From a virus: a stretch of DNA of 64,000 nucleotides. This document shows positions 31,941 to 41,436 of this stretch, one piece after another. The translations under genes were made by a program, and so were the position numbers. The DNA lies in IMG/VR virus record IMGVR_UViG_3300021437_000013, positions 1 to 64,000 of that record. The stretch is one strand, 5' to 3'. The notes under the pieces are model-generated. The model did no database searches and was not told where the DNA came from. It worked only from the letters and a program-made list of their open reading frames with translations. The first letter of the stretch is position 1. Each line of letters opens with the position of its first letter.

Positions 31941-32870
31941 ATGGAAAATAGTAATGAAAGTTCTGCCCCAGTAGCAGAAGTAAGTGAGAATGTTGAATCT
32001 CCAGTTGATTCTAGCATAGAAAATGCAGAGAGTCAACCAGAAGCAGCAAAAGAAGCTGTAATTGAAGCTAAAAAGAGAATTAAGCAATTGAAGCTTAAAT
32101 TTAATGGTAAGGAATCAGTAGAGGATTTACCGTTTGAGATAGATGATGACCCTAAAGCTATTGAATATATGACTAAGCAATTGCAAATGGCAAAGCTTGG
32201 ACAGTCAAAAGCTCAAGAGTTTAGTAAGTTGGAATCAGATGTATCTGCTTTCTTAAAAGAGTTAAAGAGTAACCCAAGAAAAGCATTATCTAATCCGGCC
32301 ATTGGTGTTGATGTTAAGAAATTTGCAGCTGAGATACTTGAGGAAGAGATTAGACAATCTCAAAAGACTCCAGAGCAGATTAAATTAGAAGAATACGAAG
32401 CTGAATTAAAAGCTTTAAAAGAAGAAAAAGAAAATAACGAGAAGACAGCAAAGCAAAAAGAATATGACAATTTAGTACAACAAGAATATGCAAGACTTGA
32501 TACACAAATTGCCGCTGCTATTGAGAAGACAGACCTACCAAGAAGCCCATATGTCGTAAGTAAGATTACTGACTATATGATTATGGCTTTACAAAGTGGT
32601 AAGGATGTTCCAGTAGAAAGCATCGTATCTTTAGCAAAAGAAGAGATACTTGATGATATTAAGCAGATGTTTGGTGCTATGCCCGCAGAAACTATTGAGG
32701 CTATTTTAGGTAAAGAAACATTAACTAAAGTAAGAAAGAATAAGATAGCGGCCGCAAAGAACCCACCACAACCGCTTAATTCAGCAATTAAAGAAGTTGC
32801 TGGTGCAAGCAGAGCGGCTTCAAGTAAGGCAGAAGAGAAAGTAAGTTTTAGGGATTTCTTTAAGTTATAA
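31941..32870 (+). CDS. Head scaffolding protein
   Basis: 309 residues, acidic and almost entirely helical with long coiled-coil stretches (KLEEYEAELKALKEEKENNEK), an acidic disordered N-terminus and a basic/Ser-rich C-terminus. It directly precedes the major capsid gene, the usual place for a scaffold. The C-terminal end (SFRDFFKL) may be the capsid-binding hook. No protease domain is seen. ATG after GAAGG. Confidence 0.82.
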   Translation: MENSNESSAPVAEVSENVESPVDSSIENAESQPEAAKEAVIEAKKRIKQLKLKFNGKESVEDLPFEIDDDPKAIEYMTKQLQMAKLGQSKAQEFSKLESDVSAFLKELKSNPRKALSNPAIGVDVKKFAAEILEEEIRQSQKTPEQIKLEEYEAELKALKEEKENNEKTAKQKEYDNLVQQEYARLDTQIAAAIEKTDLPRSPYVVSKITDYMIMALQSGKDVPVESIVSLAKEEILDDIKQMFGAMPAETIEAILGKETLTKVRKNKIAAAKNPPQPLNSAIKEVAGASRAASSKAEEKVSFRDFFKL

Positions 32871-32907
32871 GTTTTCGATTGTTTTAAGGGTGTTTCGGAG
32901 TAGTTTA

Positions 32908-33012
32908 ATGACGTTGCCTATCCAATTGGACGGCAAACTATCAAAGAAAGAAAAAGAAATGCAGTATAAAAAACATGAGAGAGTAACAAAGTCCATGCTT
33001 AGTGTGGATTAA
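32908..33012 (+). CDS. Possible 34-residue basic protein before the capsid gene
   Basis: In the 191-base gap between scaffold and capsid, an ATG at 32908 with GGAG eight bases upstream opens a short ORF of Lys/Glu-rich sequence (SKKEKEMQYKKHERVTK). The gap is otherwise without features apart from the capsid Shine-Dalgarno. Plausible but small. Confidence 0.45.
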   Translation: MTLPIQLDGKLSKKEKEMQYKKHERVTKSMLSVD

Positions 33013-33061
33013 ATAAAAAAATTATAGTGTGACTCACTCAAAACGTCAATAGGAGATATTT

Positions 33062-34327
33062 ATGGCAGCAGCAGCAGGAAGTAACCAATTTGGTGATTTA
33101 CAAAACACGGTTGGTAACTTAAACGGTTTTTTCAAAGATTTATATGCGGATAAACTACACACAGTTATTCCAGAAGGGTTTTATTTATTAAAAAACCTTA
33201 ACTTTTCTGAAAAAGAAAGACTAGGGAACATGTTTAACTGTCCAGTTATTACTGGATTGGAAAACGGGTTAACTTATGCTTCATCTATTGAAGATGCTTT
33301 TGCTCTTAACGGTGCATCAGCTGGTAAAACTCAAAACGCACAAGTAAAAGGTGCTCCAATTGTTATTCAAGGTACTCTTGGATATTTGGCAGCAGCTCGT
33401 GCCGCTAACGGTAAATCTGCATTTATGGACGCAACTAAATACTTAGTAGCTTCTTTAATGAAGTCTTTATCAAAAGCAATCGAATTAACAATTCTTTACG
33501 GACAATCAGGATTAGCAACTATTGGTTCAGTATCTGGTGCAGTAATAACTGTATCTGCAGCTTCATGGGCTACTGGTATTTGGATTGGTTGTGAAGGTAT
33601 GAAACTTGATATCTATTCAAGTGCAGGTGTTTTAAGAAACGGTGCTTCTACTCCAGTTACAATCGTATCTGTAGATTTAGATGCTCACACTATCACAACT
33701 GATACCACTCTTTCTTCAATCAGTGCAGTAGCTACTGATATTGTATTCCCATACCACGCTAAAACTAAACAAGCTCAAGGTATCGTATCAATCCTTTCTC
33801 AAACTTCTGGTTCATTATTTGGTATTGATCAAACAGCTAACTCAATCTTCAAAGGTTCTTCTTATGATGCTGGTGGAGCTGCTTTATCTTTCAATAAGAT
33901 AGTATCTGCTGCCGCTGTAGTAGCTGCTAAAGGTAAAGAAGGGAAATTAACAGTTCTTCTTTCTCCAAAAACTTGGGCTAACATTAACTCTGATCAAGCT
34001 GCTTTAAGAAAGTATGATGCTTCTTATTCAGAATCAGAAGCTAAAAATGGTGTTAAGGCTATTAAATTTTACTCTCAAACTGGGGAAATTGAATTAATTC
34101 CTTATATCTATATGAAAGAAGGTATGGCTCTTATGTTGTCTCTTGAAGATTTCTCAAGAGTAGGTTCTACAGATATTACTTTTAACCGTCCGGGTATGGG
34201 TAATCAACAATTTTTCCGTGATTTAGATCAATCAGCAGGATATGAATTAAGAGCGCTTTCGGATCAAGCGGTGTTTACGACTTCGCCAGCTCACTCTTTA
34301 ATCATCTCTAATATCGTAAACAGCTAA
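33062..34327 (+). CDS. Major capsid protein
   Basis: 421 residues. Position after scaffold, a clean AGGAG, codon-regular sequence, and a following strong terminator all fit the most highly expressed structural gene. The N-terminal region is helical (NLNGFFKDLYADKLHTVIPEG), with alternating beta segments after (VITVSAASWATGIWIGCEGMKLDIY) and a late RVGSTDITFNRPGMGNQQF, consistent with an HK97-type fold; no N-terminal propeptide is obvious. Sequence family not identified. Confidence 0.85.
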   Translation: MAAAAGSNQFGDLQNTVGNLNGFFKDLYADKLHTVIPEGFYLLKNLNFSEKERLGNMFNCPVITGLENGLTYASSIEDAFALNGASAGKTQNAQVKGAPIVIQGTLGYLAAARAANGKSAFMDATKYLVASLMKSLSKAIELTILYGQSGLATIGSVSGAVITVSAASWATGIWIGCEGMKLDIYSSAGVLRNGASTPVTIVSVDLDAHTITTDTTLSSISAVATDIVFPYHAKTKQAQGIVSILSQTSGSLFGIDQTANSIFKGSSYDAGGAALSFNKIVSAAAVVAAKGKEGKLTVLLSPKTWANINSDQAALRKYDASYSESEAKNGVKAIKFYSQTGEIELIPYIYMKEGMALMLSLEDFSRVGSTDITFNRPGMGNQQFFRDLDQSAGYELRALSDQAVFTTSPAHSLIISNIVNS

Positions 34328-34351
34328 TTTTACTAACTTTTCTCTTATCAG

Positions 34352-34380
34352 GGGAGCTATTCAGCTCCCTTTTTTATTTT
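34352..34380 (+). terminator. Intrinsic terminator after the capsid gene
   Basis: GGGAGCT (34352-34358), loop ATTC, AGCTCCC (34363-34369), then a T-rich run. A clear seven-pair stem, and the only strong intrinsic terminator I found in the window. Confidence 0.9.
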
Positions 34381-34400
34381 AATCAAATTACATTTAATCA

Positions 34401-34429
34401 TTGCTTAGTCACACAACCCATGTTATATT
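34401..34429 (+). promoter_or_regulatory. Sigma-70-type promoter for the homing-type nuclease
   Basis: TTGCTT (34401-34406), 17-bp spacer, TATATT (34424-34429). The predicted start falls at or next to the ATG at 34436. It is the only good plus-strand host-type promoter noted within the late block. Confidence 0.6.
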
Positions 34430-34435
34430 ACTTGT

Positions 34436-35866
34436 ATGGGAAAGAATAAATCAATGATATGGTACACAATTGAAATGCTCGACGAGGTTGCAAAGTCTCG
34501 TGGTGGCCGTTGCTTATCTACTGAATATACTACATGCTTCTTTAAGTACCTGTGGCAAGATCATTTAGGTAATCAGTGGAGAGCTTCATGGACCGCAGTT
34601 AGACGTGGCACATGGTCACCTTTCTTAGTTAAAGAAAAACAGCGTAACTTCAATCTTAAATATACTATAGAAGATTTGCATAAATATGCAGAGTCAAAGG
34701 GTGGTAAATGTTTATCTACAGTTTATACTAAGACTAAAGACTATTACGAATGGGTAGATAGTAAAGGTAGATATTTTAAAAAAACGTGGGAAGAAATAAT
34801 CACAGCTAAACAATGGTCACCACATGAGAAAAGAGAAACCTTAAGTAAACTAAAGACTATTTACAAAGAAGAATTTTTTATCTCTTTCCTATCTAAGACT
34901 GATATACCTTTTGCATTTCTGGGTATAGAAGAGGGCTCTTATCAGAGGTCAAGACGTGGCATATATAAAAATACTATTACTGGTAAAATTCACAAAATCA
35001 CCCCCTCTAGATTACTTAATTTCGGACTTCCTTCCAAATTCAACAAGATGCAACATGAAATATACAAGTTCATCTGCTCTCTCGGCCTTGAAGCTCATGA
35101 GGATAATCGAACTATAATAGCACCCTTTGAACTTGATATAGTAATCCCCTCTCTTAATGTAGCTATAGAACTTGACGGCCTTAGATGGCATAACAAAGAG
35201 AAAGACTACCATCTAAACAAGACAATTAATGCTAAAAAAGCAGGTTATGACTTAATCCACATATACGACTTAGAATGGAAACACCATAAAAAGCAAGTAA
35301 AATCATTCCTTACTACTAAACTTGGTAAAAGTAAGCGTAAAGTATATGCCAGAAAATGTGAGATTAGGACAGTTCCAAAAGACATAACTAAAGATTTCCT
35401 TAATTCCTATCACATTCAAGGTAACGTAGGTCACATAGAAGCATTTGGACTATACTATCAAGACGAATTATTATCCCTAATTACTATTGGTAAGCATCAC
35501 AGAGACTCTACTAAACTCGTTTTAAGCCGTTTTGTTGGTAAAGAAGGTGTATCTGTACTTGGTGGACTTTCAAAGCTCTCTAAAGCCGCTTTTAAGCGTT
35601 ATGGGAGCTTTATAACATGGGTAGATAGACGAATATCTAACGGTGAGAACTGGATTAAAGCAGGTTGGACGGTAACTAATGTTGCACGACCAGATTATTT
35701 CTACTTTGATTCAAATACCCGTAAAATCATAAGTAAACAATCCAGAAAAAAGAGCTTAGTAAACACTCCCGAGGGCATGACAGAAGTCGAACATGCTAAA
35801 ATTGATGGTTTAAGACGAATATATGACTGCGGTAAGATTACTTTAGAGTATAAACTACCCTCTTAA
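34436..35866 (+). CDS. Homing-type endonuclease with Vsr-like nuclease core
   Basis: 476 residues. Two tandem N-terminal repeats of about 50 residues (GGRCLSTEYTT and GGKCLSTVYTK, each ending W-SP) look like the DNA-binding repeats found in phage homing enzymes. The middle has ELDIVIP and VAIELDGLRWH (about 224-250), resembling a Vsr/PD-(D/E)xK core. The C-terminal domain (HIEAFGLYYQDELLSLITIG, then RIYDCGKITLEY) recurs in phage nucleases of this sort. It sits alone between the capsid terminator and the next late promoter, with its own sigma-70 promoter and no Shine-Dalgarno: a mobile cassette. Confidence 0.82.
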   Translation: MGKNKSMIWYTIEMLDEVAKSRGGRCLSTEYTTCFFKYLWQDHLGNQWRASWTAVRRGTWSPFLVKEKQRNFNLKYTIEDLHKYAESKGGKCLSTVYTKTKDYYEWVDSKGRYFKKTWEEIITAKQWSPHEKRETLSKLKTIYKEEFFISFLSKTDIPFAFLGIEEGSYQRSRRGIYKNTITGKIHKITPSRLLNFGLPSKFNKMQHEIYKFICSLGLEAHEDNRTIIAPFELDIVIPSLNVAIELDGLRWHNKEKDYHLNKTINAKKAGYDLIHIYDLEWKHHKKQVKSFLTTKLGKSKRKVYARKCEIRTVPKDITKDFLNSYHIQGNVGHIEAFGLYYQDELLSLITIGKHHRDSTKLVLSRFVGKEGVSVLGGLSKLSKAAFKRYGSFITWVDRRISNGENWIKAGWTVTNVARPDYFYFDSNTRKIISKQSRKKSLVNTPEGMTEVEHAKIDGLRRIYDCGKITLEYKLPS

Positions 35867-35880
35867 CAACTAATATAATG
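35863..35880 (+). promoter_or_regulatory. Late promoter element upstream of 35907
   Basis: TTAACAACTAATATAATG. Overlaps the stop of the homing-type nuclease; the ATG inside it is not followed by a long reading frame. Restarts late transcription after the cassette. Confidence 0.68.
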
Positions 35881-35906
35881 TAGTCATATCATTATTAGGA
35901 GTCTTC

Positions 35907-36410
35907 ATGTCAGTTAGGATTGTAATTAAAAATACCCCAATAGACATTCCAGAACAAGGTGAATCCCAACCATGGGGGCCAGCAATTACAGAGGCTCTAC
36001 AAGCCCTTGCAGATGCCGTAAACGTGTCTACTGGTTCATATGACGTACCCCCTCAAGTATTACACATAGATTCATTCAATAGTGCTACAGATGTAACTGT
36101 AGATAACCTTTATTTCCCACCTACCGATGTTATTTCAGCATTTATCTTTTATTCAGTCATTAGACAAACTCAAGATTCTGGAGCAGGGGATGCAAAGAAC
36201 GTATCAGAAGAGGGAACAATGGAAGTAATCTATAATTCACTTAATCCAGTAGGAAATAAGTGGGAGTTAGTAAGAAGTTCTACTAATGATGCTAGTATTT
36301 CTTTCAGTATTACAGATTTAGGACAAGTAACATTCTCAACTACAGCCTTAAGTGGTATAAATCACGTTGGAAGCATATCGTATAGAGCACTTTCTATTAA
36401 CAAACTTTAA
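35907..36410 (+). CDS. Structural-type unknown protein, 167 aa
   Basis: ATG after TAGGAG. N-terminal part has IDIPEQGESQPWGPAITEALQALADAV, a pattern often seen at the start of fibre-associated proteins, then a beta-rich C-terminal domain (GTMEVIYNSLNPVGNKWEL). Probably a fibre or attachment component with the following gene. Confidence 0.7.
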   Translation: MSVRIVIKNTPIDIPEQGESQPWGPAITEALQALADAVNVSTGSYDVPPQVLHIDSFNSATDVTVDNLYFPPTDVISAFIFYSVIRQTQDSGAGDAKNVSEEGTMEVIYNSLNPVGNKWELVRSSTNDASISFSITDLGQVTFSTTALSGINHVGSISYRALSINKL

Positions 36411-36433
36411 TTATTTTATTATAAGGGAAAACC

Positions 36434-39400
36434 ATGTTAAACATTAAAAAATTCTTTGTTGGTATCGCAGTTAAAGCAAAGTCAATATTAGCATCTGATA
36501 CTAAAGGTGAATTAGAAGTATTAGACAGTGATGGTAGCTTAAATTACCATAACGGTTCAAGTCGTGCTAAAGTACTAACTGATTCTCACACGGCCACAAT
36601 AACAAACAAAACAATCAATGCACCTGATAACACTATCACTAATATTGCTAATGCTAATATTAACGCTTCGGCGGCAATTGATGCTTCTAAAATCGCAAAT
36701 GGTGTTGTCTCTAATGCCGAGTTTCAATACCTTGATGGTGTTACCTCTGCAATACAAACACAAATAAACACTAAAGAGAATAGCGCAAATAAAGGGGTAG
36801 CCAATGGATATGCACCTCTTGACTCAACTGCTAAAATATCCTCTACTTACCTCCCATCTTATGTTGATGATGTTTTAGAATATGCCAATCTTGCATCGTT
36901 CCCCGTAACTGGTGAAACAGGTAAGATTTATGTTGCTTTAAACAACAATAAAACTTATAGATGGAGCGGTTCAGCTTATATTGAAGTATCCCCATCAGAA
37001 GTAAACTCTGTAAATGGTTATACTGGCGTTGTAGTATTAACTAAGTCTGATGTTGGACTAAGTAACGTAGATAATACATCTGATGCGACAAAGAACGCTG
37101 CAACTGCGACATTAACTAATAAAACTATTAATGCCCCAGACAATACAATTACTAACATTGCAAATACTAACATATCTGCAACTGCTAATATTGATGCCTC
37201 TAAGATTGGTACTGGTATCGTATCTAATACAGAATTTAACTACTTAGATGGTGTTACAAGTGCGATTCAAACTCAATTAAATGCTACAGCTTCAAGTTCA
37301 GCTTTATCAGCTCATACGGGAGCCTCTACGGGTGTTCATGGTGTAACTGGTGCGGTAGTTGGTACTACAGATACACAAACACTAACAAATAAAACAATTG
37401 ATGTATTAAGTAATACAGTTTCAAACATTGCAAACGCTAATATTAGTGCATCTGCTGCAATTGTTGATACTAAACTTGCTACAATATCTACAGCAGGTAA
37501 AGTAAATAACTCAGCTACTACGGCAACAAACTTAAATACAGCATCAGCAATCGTTGCTCGTGATGCTTCTGGTAACTTCACAGCAGGAACAATTACAGCT
37601 AACTTAAACGGTAACGCTACAACTGCCACATCAGCAACATCTGCTACTACTGCTGGAACAGTAACAACAAATGCAAACCTTACTGGCCCTATCACTTCAA
37701 TTGGTAACACTACATCGGTAGCATCTCAAACTGGTACAGGTTCAACTTTTGTAATGAATACTTCACCAACATTAGTTACCCCGAATCTTGGAACTCCATC
37801 AGCTTTAGTTGGTACTAATATCACAGGTACAGCGGCAAGTTTAACAGCAGGTACAGTTACTACTAATGCTAATTTAACTGGCCCTATTACATCAGTAGGT
37901 AATGCAACCTCTATAGCTTCACAAACTGGTACGGGCACTACATTTGTAATGTCAAATAGTCCGACAATAACTACACCAGTAATATCTTCTATCACTAATA
38001 CCGGAACTTTAACACTTCCAACAACAACTACAACTTTAGTAGGTAGAGTAACTACAGATACATTAACAAACAAATCTTTATCAGATAGTACAACTGCGAT
38101 AGTTGATGTTACCGATGCCACTAAACAAATTAAATTTGATGCGGCCGGAACAACTGCTACAGCTACAACTATTACAAGTTCACAAACTGCTAATAGAACT
38201 ATTACTTTACCAGATGCCACTACTACTTTAGATGGTATTGATAATACAGCCACACTTTCTAATAAAACTATTTCAGGATTGTCAAACACAATCAACAACA
38301 TATCACTTACTACTGCGGTTACTGGAACTCTTCCAATAGCCAACGGTGGTACAAATGCAACTTCACAATCAGCACCAGTAAACTCGATAAGTCCGTTAGT
38401 ATATTTTGATGGTACTAAAATGACTACTGATGCTACACCTGCACACTTGGGGTATAATGCTACTACTGATACAGTTTATACAAGCTCGGTTTCATTATCA
38501 GCAGCATCCACTAACTCTTTACAGATGACAAATACCCAAACTGGTTCATCAAGTGCTGGTGCTGGTATCTCTGGCTTTTCTGACCCCGGAGCGGCAATGG
38601 CTTCTGGTAACAGATTAGGATTCATGACTTTTGGTGGTGCTAAAGATGCGGCACACACTACAGCAAATACTACGGCCATAACTGGTTTTGCTACAGAAGC
38701 TTGGAGCAGTACGGCTACAGGTTCAAAGATTCAACTTGAAACAACTCCAAATACAACTACTACAAGAACAGTAGCAATGACTATCGACCAATCTGGTAAT
38801 GTTGGTATTGGTTCTGCTATTACTTCACCTTCTAACAAACTTCAAGTTGCAGGTACAATTGAATCTACAACTGGTGGATTTAAATTCCCAGATGGTACTA
38901 CACAAACTACAGCAGGCGGCGGCGGTACAGGTTCATTAAACACTATATTCCAATTAAAAGCTGATGAAAGTATTGGTACTTGGTCATCAGGTAACAATGC
39001 TACTTTCCTAGGTGGTGGTACTTTATCAGGTACTTTCTCAATAAATAATACAACTCCGTTACAAGGTGCTAACAGTTACAATTATGTAACATCTGGTGTT
39101 GGTTCTGCTAACGATTATATTGTATCCGCTAACCAAGCGGTTGATATAAGATTCAGAGGACAACAAGCATACTTTACTTTCCCATATAGCTTTTCTGGTA
39201 ACTCTACAGATATGAAGATTGTGGTATATGATGCCACTAACTCAGCTATCATTTCATCTACTACCGATTATGTTACTCCTACTATAGCACTTGGCGGTTC
39301 TGGTACTACTATGAATACCGCAGTAGTTGGGGTTATCATCCCTGCTACTTGTGCAAACATAAGAGTAGGATTTCAATTCATGACTGCAGGTGGTGTTACA

Positions 39401-40873
39401 AGAACATTCCAATTCGACTCTCTCCAACTCTCTCTCGACATAGGAGCCATTACTAACGTAGCTAACCTTACAGACTGGACAAGTTATACTCCTACATTCA
39501 CTGGTTTTGGCACTGCTGCATCTATAGAGTTTTTCTACAGAAGAGTGGGTAATAACTGTGAGATTAAAGGTAGATTCACTGTAGGTACTGCAACAGCCAC
39601 AGAAGCAAGAGTATCACTACCTACTGGATTAACTTCACAAGGTACTTCTGTTATACCAAGTTTAGTAATATGTGGATATGGTTCTGCTGCAGGTGCTAAC
39701 ACTACTGATTTTGGTGGAAAAACTGTACTTATTGAACCGTCAGTATCATATGTAACATTCGGAGAGATAAGCGCAACTACTAACAGTAGTACAACTAAAC
39801 AAAATGCTAACGCAATTACAGTTTCATCTGTTATGTTCCAATTCAATGCGTCAGTGCCTATTCTCGGTTGGGATAGTTACAACTCCAACGTCATTGTACC
39901 TGTCAACCAAGTATCATCTGACACTATGAACTTTGTATTTCAATCTACAGCATTAACTGGGAATGAGGCAGTTGGTACATTTAATACATACACATTAGCA
40001 GCAAACTCAAATACAGCAACTATATCAGCATCTGCACCAACACAAACAACATCTTCAATGTCAACTAATGGCGTGCAAGTATTTGCTAGAGCATATAATG
40101 CAGCATCAACAACCGCCTCGCCTGCAGTAGTAGACATAGTAGTAGGTAAGGGATTAAAGAACGTATCGGCATACGCTTATAGTGCCACAGGAAAGACTAA
40201 TTCAATATCATATGACTTGGCAGTAGCATCTTCCACAGACGAACGTGGAGCATTAGTAAACTATAATGAAACTACTGGTATATTAAGAATAGAAGCTGGG
40301 TTTTGCTGTTTGGCTACTAATACTACAAGATTAATTGATGCTCACGTTGGTAATGCTTCTGCATACTTCGTAATTAACGCTGCAAAAACCCCATCTGCTG
40401 CTGCATTACCAGTATTGCTTCCTAAAATTGCTTATTTGAGTGAACAACAAGCAAATGGTACAGCTGGAGGTACATCAGTAGCAGCAACTTGGACGAATAG
40501 AACATTAAATACTATAGTAGATTCATTTGGTATTGTTACCTCATTAGCATCAAACCAATTTACATTACCGGCAGGTACTTATAGAATCAGTGGATATACT
40601 ACATTATTAATGGGGGATGCTCAAAAGTGTAGATTAAGAAACATAACAGATTCAACTACATTATTAGTCGGGGCAAGTACATACTCAGGTAGTACGGCCG
40701 GGTATGCTTCTTATAACTCAACTTTAGACGGTGAAGTAACTATTACAGCACCAAAAACTTTCGCATTGCAATATTATGTTGGTACAGCAAAGGCGACGAA
40801 CGGATTGGGTAACCCTACTACATCAACAGAATTTGAAATTTATTCAGCAATTCAAATAATGAAAATTAAATAA
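36434..40873 (+). CDS. Second giant tail-fibre protein
   Basis: 1479 residues. An N-terminal head (KFFVGIAVKAKSILASDTKGELEVL) is followed by fibre repeats (NKTINAPDNTITNIANANI, TNKSLSDSTTAIVDVTD), a switch motif LPIANGGTNATSQSA about residues 630-645, SGNVGIGSAITSP, then large globular C-terminal parts probably for receptor binding, ending FEIYSAIQIMKIK. It shares repeat modules with the 24656-28888 protein. I saw no clear intramolecular chaperone or lyase motif. A fibre-assembly-like gene follows. Confidence 0.8.
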   Translation: MLNIKKFFVGIAVKAKSILASDTKGELEVLDSDGSLNYHNGSSRAKVLTDSHTATITNKTINAPDNTITNIANANINASAAIDASKIANGVVSNAEFQYLDGVTSAIQTQINTKENSANKGVANGYAPLDSTAKISSTYLPSYVDDVLEYANLASFPVTGETGKIYVALNNNKTYRWSGSAYIEVSPSEVNSVNGYTGVVVLTKSDVGLSNVDNTSDATKNAATATLTNKTINAPDNTITNIANTNISATANIDASKIGTGIVSNTEFNYLDGVTSAIQTQLNATASSSALSAHTGASTGVHGVTGAVVGTTDTQTLTNKTIDVLSNTVSNIANANISASAAIVDTKLATISTAGKVNNSATTATNLNTASAIVARDASGNFTAGTITANLNGNATTATSATSATTAGTVTTNANLTGPITSIGNTTSVASQTGTGSTFVMNTSPTLVTPNLGTPSALVGTNITGTAASLTAGTVTTNANLTGPITSVGNATSIASQTGTGTTFVMSNSPTITTPVISSITNTGTLTLPTTTTTLVGRVTTDTLTNKSLSDSTTAIVDVTDATKQIKFDAAGTTATATTITSSQTANRTITLPDATTTLDGIDNTATLSNKTISGLSNTINNISLTTAVTGTLPIANGGTNATSQSAPVNSISPLVYFDGTKMTTDATPAHLGYNATTDTVYTSSVSLSAASTNSLQMTNTQTGSSSAGAGISGFSDPGAAMASGNRLGFMTFGGAKDAAHTTANTTAITGFATEAWSSTATGSKIQLETTPNTTTTRTVAMTIDQSGNVGIGSAITSPSNKLQVAGTIESTTGGFKFPDGTTQTTAGGGGTGSLNTIFQLKADESIGTWSSGNNATFLGGGTLSGTFSINNTTPLQGANSYNYVTSGVGSANDYIVSANQAVDIRFRGQQAYFTFPYSFSGNSTDMKIVVYDATNSAIISSTTDYVTPTIALGGSGTTMNTAVVGVIIPATCANIRVGFQFMTAGGVTRTFQFDSLQLSLDIGAITNVANLTDWTSYTPTFTGFGTAASIEFFYRRVGNNCEIKGRFTVGTATATEARVSLPTGLTSQGTSVIPSLVICGYGSAAGANTTDFGGKTVLIEPSVSYVTFGEISATTNSSTTKQNANAITVSSVMFQFNASVPILGWDSYNSNVIVPVNQVSSDTMNFVFQSTALTGNEAVGTFNTYTLAANSNTATISASAPTQTTSSMSTNGVQVFARAYNAASTTASPAVVDIVVGKGLKNVSAYAYSATGKTNSISYDLAVASSTDERGALVNYNETTGILRIEAGFCCLATNTTRLIDAHVGNASAYFVINAAKTPSAAALPVLLPKIAYLSEQQANGTAGGTSVAATWTNRTLNTIVDSFGIVTSLASNQFTLPAGTYRISGYTTLLMGDAQKCRLRNITDSTTLLVGASTYSGSTAGYASYNSTLDGEVTITAPKTFALQYYVGTAKATNGLGNPTTSTEFEIYSAIQIMKIK

Positions 40874-40884
40874 TGGAGATTAAA

Positions 40885-41202
40885 ATGGATATAGCATTAA
40901 AAATAAGTAAATATTTAGAGAAGCATAAAGATAAAAGAGATGAAAATGACTCTCTTAATCTTGTAGAAGGTAGCATTGTAGGGTGGGATTTTGTAAATGT
41001 TCCAATGCCTACAGAACAAGACCTAGCAGATGCAGAAGCAGAGATGGTAGCATTAGAGGCTCGTAATAGCCTTTTAAAGGCGATTGAAGCACTAGAGGCT
41101 AGCATTACCCCTAGACATATGAGAGAAGCACTTATAAGTGGTAATATGACCTTTATAGAGGGTATAGAAGCTAAGATTGTAGAGTTAAGGAAAGGATTGT
41201 AG
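40885..41202 (+). CDS. Possible fibre-assembly or fibre-linked protein
   Basis: 105 residues; the ATG at 40885 follows GGAG, while an ATG at 40873 overlaps the fibre stop. WDFVNVPMPTEQDLADAEAE resembles the W-x-x-V-x-x-P-x-P-T element of small proteins encoded after fibres, some of which are assembly chaperones. The C-terminal half is helical. Tentative. Confidence 0.62.
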   Translation: MDIALKISKYLEKHKDKRDENDSLNLVEGSIVGWDFVNVPMPTEQDLADAEAEMVALEARNSLLKAIEALEASITPRHMREALISGNMTFIEGIEAKIVELRKGL

Positions 41203-41203
41203 T

Positions 41204-41383
41204 ATGTTCAAATCAGACAATCAAAGGAAGCTCTTTTACGCAGTAGCTAACAGTAAGAAAGTAGCTAATAAAGTCAATATGAAGCAAGATATGGCCAGAA
41301 AGTTCATAGAAGATGCTAATAACGATAAGCCTAAGAAGCCTAAATTTAATAAATTAGAATCAATGTTCAATAAAAAGGTTTAG
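41204..41383 (+). CDS. 59-residue basic protein (MFKSDNQRKLF)
   Basis: Starts one base after the previous stop. MFKSDNQRKLFYAVANSK resembles the beginning of a small phage/bacterial protein group with K-S-x-x-Q-R-K-L/F-F (pattern memory). Strongly basic C-terminus (NDKPKKPKFNKLES). Function unknown. Confidence 0.68.
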   Translation: MFKSDNQRKLFYAVANSKKVANKVNMKQDMARKFIEDANNDKPKKPKFNKLESMFNKKV

Positions 41384-41410
41384 GATGATGTTTAAGGCTA
41401 GGATGGCCTC

Positions 41411-41428
41411 TTAACAACTAAGAGGATG
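41411..41428 (+). promoter_or_regulatory. Late promoter element upstream of the tail module
   Basis: TTAACAACTAAGAGGATG, then AGGG and the ATG at 41437. In a 53-base intergenic gap. Confidence 0.68.
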
Positions 41429-41436
41429 AGGGATAT

